64,000 nt of DNA from UBA2966 sp965242505 (GTDB lineage Bacteria > Pseudomonadota > Alphaproteobacteria > UBA2966). Of this stretch, positions 10,887 to 19,108 are shown piece after piece. Position numbers and translations under genes: made by a program. Below the pieces are notes generated by a model. The model was not told the DNA's origin. It saw only the letters and a program-made list of their open reading frames with translations, and made no database searches. The stretch is taken from NCBI GenBank assembly GCA_965242505.1, contig OZ251449.1:2790001-2854000 (forward strand). The letters run 5' to 3'. Numbering within the stretch: the first letter of the stretch is position 1; each line of letters begins with the position of its first letter.

Positions 10887-11598
10887 GGCGCCGGCCCCGG
10901 CGGGCGGCGTCTCTCCGGGCGGGCGCGCCGCGGAGGCGCCGCCGCTCCGTCCGCCGCCGCCGCTGAAGCCGAACGCGCGGATCGTCATGGACGGGCGCGA
11001 GTTCCTGTCCCTCCTGCCCGCCGGGGCGGCGCCCGTGGCGTTCCTCGATCCGCAGTATCGCGGGGTTCTGGACAAGCTGGCCTACGGCAACGAGGGCGTG
11101 GCCCGCGGACGGCGGCGTTCCGCCCTCCGGCAGATGCCGGAGGCGACGATCGCGGAGTTCGTCCGCGGCATCGACCGCGCGCTGGCGCCGTCCGGCCACC
11201 TGTTCCTGTGGATCGACAAGTTCCACCTGTGCGAGGGGTTCAAGGCCTGGCTGGAGGGGACGGCGCTCGGCCTCGTCGACCTCGTGACCTGGGACAAGGG
11301 CAGGATGGGGATGGGCTACCGCACCCGCCGGACGGCGGAGTACTGCGCCGTCCTGCAGAAGGAACCGCGCAGGGCGAAGGGCGTGTGGAAGGCCCGTCAC
11401 ATTCCCGACGTGTGGCGCGAGAAGGCGCCGCGGACGGATCATCCGCACGGCAAGCCCGTCGAGCTGCAGGGCGAGCTGATGGCCGCCGTGTCGAACGAGG
11501 GCGATTACGTGATCGATCCGGCGGCCGGTTCGTTCTCCGTCCTCCAGGCGGCGCGGGACCGCGGCCGCGCGTTCCTGGGTTGCGACCTGGAGGGATGA
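10870..11598 (+). CDS. Orphan DNA methyltransferase, DPQY type
   Basis: A 242-residue SAM-dependent amino-methyltransferase. The catalytic motif IV is FLDPQYRG (about residue 57), in place of the commoner DPPY. The SAM-binding motif I, DPAAGSFSVLQAA, is near the C-terminus, the order of beta-class enzymes such as CcrM. HPHGKPVELQGELM, between them, resembles the conserved KP segment of that class. There is little room for a separate target-recognition domain. No restriction endonuclease is nearby. It overlaps parB by 17 bp. ATG 10870 is the likely start; ATG 10987 would drop a proline-rich leader. Target sequence and role are unknown. Confidence 0.8.
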   Translation: MTTSRRAPAPAGGVSPGGRAAEAPPLRPPPPLKPNARIVMDGREFLSLLPAGAAPVAFLDPQYRGVLDKLAYGNEGVARGRRRSALRQMPEATIAEFVRGIDRALAPSGHLFLWIDKFHLCEGFKAWLEGTALGLVDLVTWDKGRMGMGYRTRRTAEYCAVLQKEPRRAKGVWKARHIPDVWREKAPRTDHPHGKPVELQGELMAAVSNEGDYVIDPAAGSFSVLQAARDRGRAFLGCDLEG

Positions 11599-11601
11599 CC
11601 G

Positions 11602-11770
11602 CGCGCGTTGCGGGGCGGCGGAGACCCCCCTCCCGACCTCCCCCCTGTCAGGGGGGAGGAGTATGAACGTGTCATGGAGGAGGAGCGTCAACGGCTCCCT
11701 CCCGCCTCCCTCGTTCTCCCTCTCCCTGGCAGGGGGAGGGTCGGGGTGGGGGTCGCGCCGGGGGGAGGAG
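11602..11770. repeat. Dispersed palindromic element (copy 2, A+B units)
   Basis: An A unit (CTCCCCCCTGTCAGGGGGGAG hairpin, about 11639-11659) is followed by a B unit (CTCCCTGGCAGGGGGAGGG, about 11722). It fills the 192-bp gap between two convergent operons, where its hairpins could act as a bidirectional terminator. Confidence 0.8.
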
Positions 11771-11790
11771 CGCGAACGGGGCGCGCCCGT

Positions 11791-12816
11791 TCAGCTGCGC
11801 CGCGCGGCGCCGGCGATGCGGAAGAGCGTCCGTTCGCAGACGAGGGCGCCGGGCGTCCCCGTGGTCTTGCACGACCGCTCGGCGCGCAACGCGGCGTCCA
11901 GCGCCTCCTCGATGCGGACGGTCGTCCATCTGGCGACCTGCGCCGCGAACGCCGCCTTGCTCTTGAAGAACACTGGCGGCCGCAGCGACGCCATCGCCCT
12001 CTCGACGCTTCCGCCCGAATCGCGGACCACCGACACCGCGTGCAGCCTCTGGAGGTGGCGGGCGAGCGCCCGCAGCGCCGCGACGTCCCGCTGCCCCGCC
12101 GCCGCGACGCGGTCCCAGGCCCGCGCCAGTTCCGAAACGCCGCCCGCGGCGGCGGCGAAGGCCACGTCCTCCAGGGCGCGTTCCGCCTCGTCGCCGACGC
12201 AGTCGGCCGCCATCTCCCTGGTCACCGGGCCGTCGCGGTCGAGGGCGTAGAGGACCAGCTTGTCCAGCTCCCGGCGGGCGAGCGCGCGGTCGCCGCCCAG
12301 GCGCCGCGACAGATACTCCAGGGCCGGCGGTTCGATCTCCTTTCCGTCCGCGCGCAACGTCTCCCGGATCAGCCGCGCGCGCGCGCCGTCGTCGTCCGGG
12401 TAGCACGGAACCGCCGCGCCCCGGGCCGCGTCCTCGAACAGGCGGCGCACCCGGGAACGGGGCCCGAGGTCCCCCGCCTCGACGACGACGAACGCGCCTT
12501 CGGGCGGACGCTCGAGAAGCGGGGCCAGCGCCGGCGCGAGGGCGTCCGACGCGCCCCGGACCCGGACGACCCGGACGCCGCCGCCCCAGGGGACGGTCGC
12601 GGCCTCGTCGAGCAGGCGACCGGGCGACCGGGCGAGGTCCTCCTCCCGCAGCGTCGCCGCGGCGAACGGATCGTCGGGGTCGGCGCCGCCGGCCCGCGCG
12701 AGCGTCTCCGCGCGCTCGCCGACCAGTCCGGAATCCGGTCCGTAGACCAGAACCGCGCGGACGTTCGGGCCGGGGTCGCGCGCGAACGAGTCCGCGTTCC
12801 CGCCGCCGATCTTCAC
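11791..12816 (-). CDS. holA: DNA polymerase III subunit delta
   Basis: A 341-residue clamp-loader subunit that opens the beta clamp. VLVYGPDSGLVGERAE at the N-terminus and YLSRRLGGDRALARRELDKLVLY in the middle are typical of bacterial HolA. GTG at 12816 is preceded by GGAGGA and overlaps the lptE stop by 4 bp (GTGA). It is the last gene of the leuS-lptE-holA group and converges on the parAB operon. Sequence divergence is normal for this weakly conserved family. Confidence 0.88.
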   Translation of the reverse strand: MKIGGGNADSFARDPGPNVRAVLVYGPDSGLVGERAETLARAGGADPDDPFAAATLREEDLARSPGRLLDEAATVPWGGGVRVVRVRGASDALAPALAPLLERPPEGAFVVVEAGDLGPRSRVRRLFEDAARGAAVPCYPDDDGARARLIRETLRADGKEIEPPALEYLSRRLGGDRALARRELDKLVLYALDRDGPVTREMAADCVGDEAERALEDVAFAAAAGGVSELARAWDRVAAAGQRDVAALRALARHLQRLHAVSVVRDSGGSVERAMASLRPPVFFKSKAAFAAQVARWTTVRIEEALDAALRAERSCKTTGTPGALVCERTLFRIAGAARRS

Positions 12817-13343
12817 GGCGGTCCTCCGGAACCGCCCGGCCGCCGCCGGGCGTCCCGCGCCAGGAAGGCGGCGACGCGGGTCTTCAGCTCGTCGGCGACC
12901 TCCCCGGCGGCCCGCCGTTCCGCGTCGCGTTCGGCGACCACGTTGGCGTAGTCCGAGGCGACGACGTTGTAGGCGGTGACCGACCTCGCCCGGCCCCGCG
13001 ACACCGCCTCCCCGGTCGCGACCGACGAGAGCGCGTAATCCGCCTCCAGGGACACGTTGAAGCGCGTCGTCGCCGCCGCCCTCGTGATCGCGAGGGCTTC
13101 CCTGGACACGCGCAGCGTGACGGCGAGCCTGTAGGCCGGCGCGGCGGAGGGCCCGCGGGGCGCCAAATGGTCCAGCAGGCGGTTGCGCACGATCCGCCCC
13201 AGACGGTCCGGTATGGGGGCGATCTCGATCCCCGCGAGGACCTCGGGCGCGGCGCCGCCGCCGGGCGCGTGGAGCGGGCGGAACCCGCACGCGGCGACCG
13301 AGGCCGATATCAGCGCCGCGGCGACGGCCGGGCTAGCGCGCAT
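12813..13343 (-). CDS. lptE: LPS assembly lipoprotein LptE
   Basis: A 176-residue outer-membrane lipoprotein that plugs the LptD barrel in LPS export. The signal peptide ends in a lipobox (SVAAC, cysteine at residue 19), followed by GFRPLH, the usual LptE start of the mature protein. A LYxxTV-like beta core and a C-terminal helical region follow. Its place between leuS and holA is conserved in proteobacteria. The start codon abuts the outer end of a dispersed repeat, so its 5' leader is repeat sequence. Confidence 0.85.
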   Translation of the reverse strand: MRASPAVAAALISASVAACGFRPLHAPGGGAAPEVLAGIEIAPIPDRLGRIVRNRLLDHLAPRGPSAAPAYRLAVTLRVSREALAITRAAATTRFNVSLEADYALSSVATGEAVSRGRARSVTAYNVVASDYANVVAERDAERRAAGEVADELKTRVAAFLARDARRRPGGSGGPP

Positions 13344-13588
13344 TTCTCATGCCGGCGGAGGATCGAGGATCGCGCGGCGTTGCGGGGCCGCGGTCAACCC
13401 CCCTGGCGCCGCGACCCCCACCCCGACCCTCCCCCTGCAAGGGGGAGGGAGAAGAAGAGAGGGGGAGGGAGAAGAAGAGAGGGGGAGGGAGCCGTCGACG
13501 CTCTTCCCCCCTGACCCTCCACACTCCTCCCCCCTGGACAGGGGGGAGGTCGGGAGGGGGGTGGACCGCGGTCCCGCAACAATGCGGG
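13344..13588. repeat. Dispersed palindromic element (copy 3) with short tandem repeat
   Basis: Full-length-looking copy. Left end CATTTCTCATGCCGGCGG, then a B unit (CCCCCTGCAAGGGGG), a tandem array of GGGAGAAGAAGAGAGG-type units (about 13446-13490), and an A unit in reverse (CTCCCCCCTGGACAGGGGGG). It separates leuS from lptE. Confidence 0.8.
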
Positions 13589-16246
13589 TCAGAGGACCAC
13601 ATTGACGATCCGGTTGGGGACCACGATCACCTTCCGCACGGCGCGGTCGCCGACGTTTCGCCGCACGTTGGCGTGCGCCAGCGCCGCCTCCCGGACCGCC
13701 GCCTCGCCGGAGTCGCGCGCCATCTCGATGGCGCCGCGCAGTTTCCCGTTCACCTGGACGCCGATGACGACGTTCTCCTCCGCGGCCAGCTCGGGGTCCG
13801 CGACGGGCCAGGCCGTGTCGGCCAGCAGCGTCCGGTGGCCGAGGCGCCGCCACAGCTCCTCGGCGATATGGGGCATCATGGGTCCGATCAGCCGGACCAG
13901 GGTCTCCAGGGCCTCCCGGAGCGCGGCGGCGGCGTCCGGCCGTTCCTCTCCGTCCGGCGGCGTCCACGAACCCAGGACGTTGACGAACTCGTGGATCCGC
14001 GCCACCGCCTTGTTGAAGCGGAACGCCTCGATGTCGGCGCCGACCGCCGCGATCGTCCGGTGGGCGGCGCGGCGCAGCTCGCCGTCGGGGCCGTCCCCGG
14101 CGGCCGCCGGCCGGCCGCTCCCGGCCTCGCCGGCGTGGACGCCCAGTTCCCGCGCCAGCCGCCACACCCGCTGCGTGAAGCGCCAGGCGCCCGCCACCCC
14201 GGCGTCCGTCCATTCCAGGTCGCGCTCCGGCGGACTGTCGGACAGCACGAACCAGCGGGCCGTATCGGCGCCGTACCGGTCGATGATGGAGCCCGGGTCG
14301 ACGACGTTCTTCCTGGACTTGCTCATCGACTCCGAGCGGCCGACCTCGACGGGCGCGCCCGACTCCGCGAGCGCCGCCCGGCCGTCCGGGCTCCGCGCCA
14401 CCTCCTCGGGATAGCGCCAGTTCCCGTCCCCGTCCCGATAGGTCTCGTGGCAGACCATCCCCTGGGTGAACAGCCCCGCGAAGGGCTCGTCGAACCCGAG
14501 GTGGCCGCGGTCCTTCATGGCCCGCATGAAGAACCGGGAATACAGCAGGTGGAGGATGGCGTGCTCGATCCCGCCGACGTACTGGTCCACCGGCATCCAG
14601 TAGCGGATCGCGTCCCGGTCGACGGGGGCGTCGGCGCGCGGGCAGCAGAAGCGGGCGAAGTACCACGACGAGTCCACGAAGGTGTCGAGGGTGTCCGTTT
14701 CGCGCAGGGCCGGCTTCCCGCACGCCGGACAGTCCACCCGCCGCCAGGCCATGTGGTCGTCGAGGGGGTTTCCGGGCCTGTCGAAGGTGACGTCCTCCGG
14801 CAGGGCGACGGGCAGGTCCTGCTCGGGGACCGGCACGACGCCGCAGCCGTCGCAGTGGATCATGGGGATCGGGCAGCCCCAGTACCGCTGCCGGGACACT
14901 CCCCAGTCGCGGAGGCGGTAGTTGACCGCGCGCCGCCCCCTGCCCGCCCGTTCGAGCCTTTCGGCGACCGCCTCCTTCGCCGCGTCCACGGAGAGGCCGT
15001 CGAGGAACCGGGAATTGGCGAGGACGGCGCCGTCGGTCTCGAGGAAGGCCTCGCCGCCGACCCGGAACCGGGCGGCGTCCGCATCCTTGGGGACGACGAC
15101 CGGCAGCACGGGAAGCCCGTACGCGCGCGCGAAGTCCAGGTCCCGCTGGTCGTGCGCGGGACAGCCGAAGACGGCCCCCGAGCCGTACTCCATCAGCACG
15201 AAGTTGGCGATGTAGACGGGCAGCTCCCTGCCTTCGTCGAAGGGGTGGCGGACCCGGAGGCCGGTGTCGCAGCCCTTCTTCTCGGCGGTCTCGACGGCTT
15301 CCTCGCTGGTTCCCATGCGGCGGCACTCGGCGACGAACGCCGCCGCCTCGGGGTCGCGCTCCGCCGCCTCGGAGGCGAGCGGGTGGTCGGCCGACAGGGC
15401 CATGAAGCTGGCGCCGAAGATGGTGTCGTGCCGCGTCGTGTAGACGTCGAGGACGTCGTCCCGCCCGACGATCTCGAAGGACATGGCGAGGCCCTCGGAA
15501 CGGCCGATCCAGTTCCGCTGCATGGTCCGCACCCGGGGCGGCCAGCGGTCGAGCGCGTCGAGGGCCTCCAGGAGCTCGTCGGCGAACGCGGTGATCCTGA
15601 AGAACCACTGGCTCAGCCTGCGCTTCTCGACGGGAGCGCCGGACCGCCAGCCGCGGCCGTCGATCACCTGCTCGTTCGCCAGCACCGTGCGGTCCGCCGG
15701 GTCCCAGTTGACCCACGATTCGCCCCGGTACGCGAGGCCGGCCTCGTACATGTCGAGGAACAGCTTCTGCTGGTGGGCGTAGTATCCGGGATGGCAGGTG
15801 GCCAGCTCCCGCGACCAGTCGAGCGACAGCCCCATCGCCTTGAGCTCGTCGCGCATGGTGGCGATGTTGCCGTAGGTCCACGCCGCCGGATGGACGTTCT
15901 GCTCCCGCGCCGCGTTCTCGGCGGGCAGGCCGAAGGCGTCCCAGCCCATGGGGTGCAGGACGCTGAACCCCATGGCCCGCTTGTGCCGCGCGACCACGTC
16001 CCCCAGCGTGTAGTTGCGGACGTGTCCCATGTGGATGCGCCCGGAGGGGTACGGAAACATCTCGAGGACGTAGTACTTCGGCTTGCCGGGGTCTTCGCGG
16101 GCCTCGAACGTGCGGCGCTCGGCCCAGATCCGTTGCCACTTCGCCTCCGTCCGCCGGGCGTCGTACCGGTCGCCGCGGGGGGCGGGCGGGTCCGCGGCGC
16201 CGGTCGGCGGGGCGTCGGCGGCCGCGGTCTCGGGGAGCGCCGTCAC
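13589..16246 (-). CDS. leuS: Leucyl-tRNA synthetase
   Basis: A class I aminoacyl-tRNA synthetase that charges tRNA-Leu, about 885 residues from this start. The HIGH-type motif is PYPSGRIHMGHVRNY, and the KMSKS motif is ESMSKSRKNVVDP. The CP1 editing domain contains TTRHDTIFGASFMALS. The C-terminus VVPNRIVNVVL is typical of proteobacterial LeuS. The start is uncertain: GTG 16246 gives a normal leader, while GTG 16372 overlaps the upstream stop (GTGA) but would translate a 25-bp tandem repeat. Confidence 0.95.
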   Translation of the reverse strand: MTALPETAAADAPPTGAADPPAPRGDRYDARRTEAKWQRIWAERRTFEAREDPGKPKYYVLEMFPYPSGRIHMGHVRNYTLGDVVARHKRAMGFSVLHPMGWDAFGLPAENAAREQNVHPAAWTYGNIATMRDELKAMGLSLDWSRELATCHPGYYAHQQKLFLDMYEAGLAYRGESWVNWDPADRTVLANEQVIDGRGWRSGAPVEKRRLSQWFFRITAFADELLEALDALDRWPPRVRTMQRNWIGRSEGLAMSFEIVGRDDVLDVYTTRHDTIFGASFMALSADHPLASEAAERDPEAAAFVAECRRMGTSEEAVETAEKKGCDTGLRVRHPFDEGRELPVYIANFVLMEYGSGAVFGCPAHDQRDLDFARAYGLPVLPVVVPKDADAARFRVGGEAFLETDGAVLANSRFLDGLSVDAAKEAVAERLERAGRGRRAVNYRLRDWGVSRQRYWGCPIPMIHCDGCGVVPVPEQDLPVALPEDVTFDRPGNPLDDHMAWRRVDCPACGKPALRETDTLDTFVDSSWYFARFCCPRADAPVDRDAIRYWMPVDQYVGGIEHAILHLLYSRFFMRAMKDRGHLGFDEPFAGLFTQGMVCHETYRDGDGNWRYPEEVARSPDGRAALAESGAPVEVGRSESMSKSRKNVVDPGSIIDRYGADTARWFVLSDSPPERDLEWTDAGVAGAWRFTQRVWRLARELGVHAGEAGSGRPAAAGDGPDGELRRAAHRTIAAVGADIEAFRFNKAVARIHEFVNVLGSWTPPDGEERPDAAAALREALETLVRLIGPMMPHIAEELWRRLGHRTLLADTAWPVADPELAAEENVVIGVQVNGKLRGAIEMARDSGEAAVREAALAHANVRRNVGDRAVRKVIVVPNRIVNVVL

Positions 16247-16296
16247 GGGGAGGAGCGTTCCGCGGGCGCCGTCACGCCGGCGTCCTCCGCTCCGCC

Positions 16297-16372
16297 GTCC
16301 GCCTCCGGCGAAACCTCCGCCGTTCGCCTCCGGCGAAACCTCCGCCGTTCGCCTCCGGCGAAACCCGTTCAC
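16297..16372. repeat. 25-bp tandem repeat, three copies, upstream of leuS
   Basis: Three near-identical units containing CGCCTCCGGCGAAAC lie head to tail just before leuS. Each contains a GCCTCCGGCG(G) palindrome. The array separates leuS from the upstream coiled-coil gene, or encodes its extreme N-terminus if GTG 16372 is used. Confidence 0.8.
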
Positions 16373-16767
16373 GCCGCGTCCTTCCGGCCGGTCACGGCGT
16401 CGCGCAGGCCGTCGATCAGGCCTTCGAGCCGGGCCATGCGCTGCTCGACGCCACCCATGCGCTGTTCGAGGCCGCCCATCCGTTGTTCGAGGCCATCCAT
16501 GCGCCGCTCGAGACCGTCCATGCGCTGTTCGAGGCCGTCCATGCGCCGCTCGAGGCCGTCGATGCGCTGGCCGAGGCCGTCGATGCGTTGCTCAAGGCCG
16601 TCGATGCGCTGGCCGAGGCGCTGTTCGAGACCGCCCATGCGCTGCTCGACGCCGTCGATGCGCTGGCCGAGGCGCTGCTCGATCTTGCCCACGTCCGCCC
16701 GCAGCCAGGCGAAGACGGCGACGATCAGGGTCGCCAGACCGAGGAGGCCGCCCAGTTCCGGGGTCAT
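16369..16767 (-). CDS. Membrane-anchored heptad-repeat protein
   Basis: A 132-residue hypothetical protein. Residues 5-22 (LGGLLGLATLIVAVFAWL) form one membrane helix. Residues 30-115 consist of tandem 7-residue repeats of the type RIDGLEQ / RMDGLEQ, a long two- or three-stranded coiled coil encoded by 21-bp DNA repeats. A basic tail ends at RKDAA. The inferred product is a bitopic inner-membrane protein with a cytoplasmic or periplasmic rod. Function is not recognised. Repeat number is likely variable between strains. Confidence 0.65.
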   Translation of the reverse strand: MTPELGGLLGLATLIVAVFAWLRADVGKIEQRLGQRIDGVEQRMGGLEQRLGQRIDGLEQRIDGLGQRIDGLERRMDGLEQRMDGLERRMDGLEQRMGGLEQRMGGVEQRMARLEGLIDGLRDAVTGRKDAA

Positions 16768-16776
16768 GGCGGTTCC

Positions 16777-17328
16777 CTACTCCGGCGGAACGGCGTTCGC
16801 GCGCAGCTCGCGCGCGCGGGTGAGGATCGCGTTCTCCAGGTCCGTCGCCGTTCCGTCGCCCACGCCGCCGTCGACCCAGCGGTCGCCCGCCGCGAGCCGC
16901 TGCCGGAACACCGACACCTTCACGCCGTCCGCGCGCAGCTGGCGGTCGAGGATGTAGACCGTCATCTTGAAGCGTTCCGAGGGCGTCTCGGGAGGCGAGT
17001 ACCAGTCGGTGATGATCACGCCGCCGAAGGGGTCGGCGGACGAGAGCGGCATGAACGAGACGGTGTCGAGCGAGGCCCGCCAGAGGAACGCGTTGACGCC
17101 GATGCCCCCGCCGTCCGACGACCGGGCGTCCGGGCCCCCGAAGAGGGGGATCCCGCCGCCGAACAGCCCGCCACCGTCGTCACCCTCGAACCGGGCCTTC
17201 CTGGGATCGTTGTCGACGTCGCCGACCTCCTCGATCGTCGGGTTCCCGCATCCGGCGGCGAGCAGCAGGACGCCGCCGAGAACGCCGGCCAGCAGGGGCC
17301 GCCCGCGCCGGGGTCCGAACGTCTTCAT
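16777..17328 (-). CDS. DUF3576 domain lipoprotein
   Basis: A 183-residue envelope lipoprotein. The signal peptide ends in LLLAAGC (lipobox cysteine near residue 27). After a glycine-rich stretch comes the conserved domain IGVNAFLWRASLDTVSFMPLSSADPFGGVIITDWY, typical of alphaproteobacterial DUF3576 proteins that precede leuS. ATG 17328 follows GGGAGACGCCC. It lies 9 bp upstream of the heptad-repeat gene, so they probably share an operon leading to leuS. A specific function is not known. Confidence 0.85.
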   Translation of the reverse strand: MKTFGPRRGRPLLAGVLGGVLLLAAGCGNPTIEEVGDVDNDPRKARFEGDDGGGLFGGGIPLFGGPDARSSDGGGIGVNAFLWRASLDTVSFMPLSSADPFGGVIITDWYSPPETPSERFKMTVYILDRQLRADGVKVSVFRQRLAAGDRWVDGGVGDGTATDLENAILTRARELRANAVPPE

Positions 17329-17579
17329 GGGCGTCTCCCGTCCCTGGGGTTCCGAATCCGTATCCGTCCACGGACGGCCTGCGGCGGCCGGAGCGCGCCG
17401 ACGGCCAGGCCGGCGTCGGCGCGTTCTTCCCCGCGGGGCCCGATTGTGCGACGGCCGGCCCCGGCGCGCAACCGGCTTGTCCTCGTTCAGGACATTCGCA
17501 TCGTTCCCGCCCGACCCCCGCCCCCGACGCGACCCCCCCTTCCGTAGCGCGCGCGGCCGGCGGGGGGATGGGGCGCGGG

Positions 17580-18041
17580 TCAACCGGCGGCGGGGAGCAG
17601 CAGCTTGAGCAGGCCGAAGGTCAAGCCGGCGTTGGCGAGCACGATCCCGACGGCGATGCCGACGAAGCGGACCGTCAACCGCGTTTCGAGGTTGGCCACG
17701 TCGGTCTTGAGTTCGGCCTTCGCTTCAGCGAGCTCGGCCTTCACTTCGGCGAGCTCGGCCTTCGTCGCCATCCTGTTCTCGACGCGGGCGATGTCGGCTT
17801 TGACGGCGGCGAGTCCATTGTCCAGGTCGGTCCTGAGCGCGGTGAGGCCGGTATCGAGGTCCACCTTGGCGGCGGCGAGTCCCTTGTCGAGGTCGTCCTT
17901 GGTGGCGACGCCTTCCGCCACGGCGTCGCGGACGGCCTCGGCGTGCGCTTCGGCCTGGGCCTCGTCCACGCCGGCCGCCTTGAGGCGACGCGCGTAGGAC
18001 AGCGTGTCGAAGCCGGTGGCGTGCGTGATCTTCATGGCCAT
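17580..18041 (-). CDS. DUF1640 coiled-coil membrane protein, copy 1
   Basis: A 153-residue protein of the DUF1640/CCDC90 family, related to mitochondrial MCUR1-type proteins. The head motif FDTLSYARRLKAAGVDEAQAEAHAEAV is followed by a coiled coil (about residues 35-120; repeated AELAEVKAELAEAKAEL) and a C-terminal membrane helix (FVGIAVGIVLANAGLTFGLLKLLL). ATG 18041 or 18035 may be used; no strong ribosome-binding site is visible. It is a near-duplicate of the gene at 18560. Bacterial function is unknown. Confidence 0.8.
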   Translation of the reverse strand: MAMKITHATGFDTLSYARRLKAAGVDEAQAEAHAEAVRDAVAEGVATKDDLDKGLAAAKVDLDTGLTALRTDLDNGLAAVKADIARVENRMATKAELAEVKAELAEAKAELKTDVANLETRLTVRFVGIAVGIVLANAGLTFGLLKLLLPAAG

Positions 18042-18090
18042 GGGGCCGAGGCTACACCGTCGCGGGGCCGTCCGCAAGCGCGCGTCCATG

Positions 18091-18178
18091 CGGACCCCCC
18101 TCCCCCCTCGTGTTTCTCCCTCCCCCCTGCCAGGGGGGAGGAGTGTGGATGGTCAGGGGGGAGGAGTGCGCGGGGCGA
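18091..18178. repeat. Dispersed palindromic element (copy 4)
   Basis: A unit with CCCCCCTGCCAGGGGGG hairpin near 18124-18140 and a second partial TCAGGGGGGAGGAGTG. It overlaps the end of the frameshifted gene at 18153-18457. Confidence 0.75.
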
Positions 18179-18457
18179 GGGTCGTTCGGCGGGTTCGGCT
18201 GGCGGTCCGGGCCTCGCGCGCCGCCATGGCCTCCTCCTGGCGGCGGAGCCTCTCCTCCTCGTAGCGGCGTTCGTCTCGGCCTCGCGTTTCCGCCTCATGT
18301 CTTCGTTGAAGCGGTCCATCCCGCGGAGGTCACGGCAGATGCCGATGATGATGATGACGTAGACGGCGACGGCGGCGGCCGCGATCCAGACGCCGGCGGT
18401 CGAGATCCAGTGGATCGTGTGTTGCGCGGTGAGGATGGCCTGTTCGGGCTCGGTCAT
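18153..18457 (-). pseudogene. Small bitopic coiled-coil protein, apparent frameshift
   Basis: ATG at 18457 is preceded by GGGAGACGCCC, the same leader as the DUF3576 gene. The protein begins MTEPEQAILTAQ, has a membrane helix (VWIAAAAVAVYVIIIIGI) and a basic stretch to RKREAE. The original frame then becomes low-complexity and runs into repeat DNA. A -1 shift near 18272 gives DERRYEEERLRRQEEAMAAREA, a charged coiled coil like that of the protein at 23101, ending at a stop at 18153. The interpretation is a single-base loss in a real gene, or a sequencing error. Function unknown. Confidence 0.45.
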
Positions 18458-18506
18458 GGGCGTCTCCCTTCAGGCCAGGATGCTGCCGGATTGCCGCGAA
18501 GGCGGG

Positions 18507-18550
18507 AACCCCCCTCCCGGCCTCCCCCGCCAGGGGGGAGGGGCGCGTCG
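18507..18550. repeat. Dispersed palindromic element (copy 5, short A unit)
   Basis: CCCCCCTCCCGGCCTCCCCC followed by GCCAGGGGGGAGGGG, 10 bp beyond the end of the second DUF1640 gene. Confidence 0.7.
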
Positions 18551-18559
18551 GGGCGCGGG

Positions 18560-19060
18560 TCAACCGGCGGCGGGGGGCAGCAGCTTGAGCAGGCCGAACG
18601 CCAAGCCGGCGTTGGCGAGCACGATCCCGACGGCGATGCCGACGAAGCGGACCGTCAACCGCGTTTCGAGATTGGCCACGTCGGTCTTCGTCGCCATCTT
18701 GTCCTCGATGCGTTCGACCCTGCCTTCGAGGCGGGCGACGTCGGCCTTGAGCTCGGCCTTCACTTCGGCGAGCTCGGCCTTCGTCGCCATCCTGTCCTCG
18801 ACGCGGGCGATATCGGCCCTGGTGGCGGCGAGTCCATTGTCCAGGTCGGTCCTGAGCGCGGTGAGGCCGGTATCGAGGTCCACCTTGGCGGCGGCGAGTC
18901 CCTTGTCGAGGTCGTCCTTGGTGGCGACGCCTTCCGTCACGGCGTCGCGGACGGCCTCGGCGTGCGCTTCGGCCTGGGCCTCGTCCACGCCGGCCGCCTT
19001 GAGGCGGCGCGCGTAGGTCAGCGTATCGAAGCCGGGAACGGGCGCGATCTTCATGGCCAT
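18560..19060 (-). CDS. DUF1640 coiled-coil membrane protein, copy 2
   Basis: A 166-residue paralogue of the gene at 17580, with identical stretches such as RLKAAGVDEAQAEAHAEAV and FVGIAVGIVLANAGL. The coiled coil is longer by about 13 residues (segment DVARLEGRVERIEDKMATK). The sequence upstream of the start is also shared with copy 1, so this is a recent segmental duplication. The truncated IS481 copy begins about 50 bp upstream and may have cut off the native promoter. Confidence 0.8.
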   Translation of the reverse strand: MAMKIAPVPGFDTLTYARRLKAAGVDEAQAEAHAEAVRDAVTEGVATKDDLDKGLAAAKVDLDTGLTALRTDLDNGLAATRADIARVEDRMATKAELAEVKAELKADVARLEGRVERIEDKMATKTDVANLETRLTVRFVGIAVGIVLANAGLAFGLLKLLPPAAG

Positions 19061-19108
19061 GGGGGCGAAGCTACACCGTCGCGGGGCTGTCCGCAAGCGC
19101 GCATCCAT

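Noticed and set aside
10870..11598. Restriction-modification system around the methyltransferase
   Set aside because: Neighbours are parB and holA with no endonuclease gene; an orphan enzyme is more likely.
13440..13490. Tandem GGGAGAAGAAGAGAGG array as a possible CRISPR
   Set aside because: There are no spacers; units abut directly and are part of a dispersed element. No CRISPR array or cas gene was seen in the window.
13349..16957. A 1202-codon plus-strand open frame opposite leuS
   Set aside because: Antisense to a clear leucyl-tRNA synthetase, with low-complexity Arg/Pro/Gly-rich translation and no start context.
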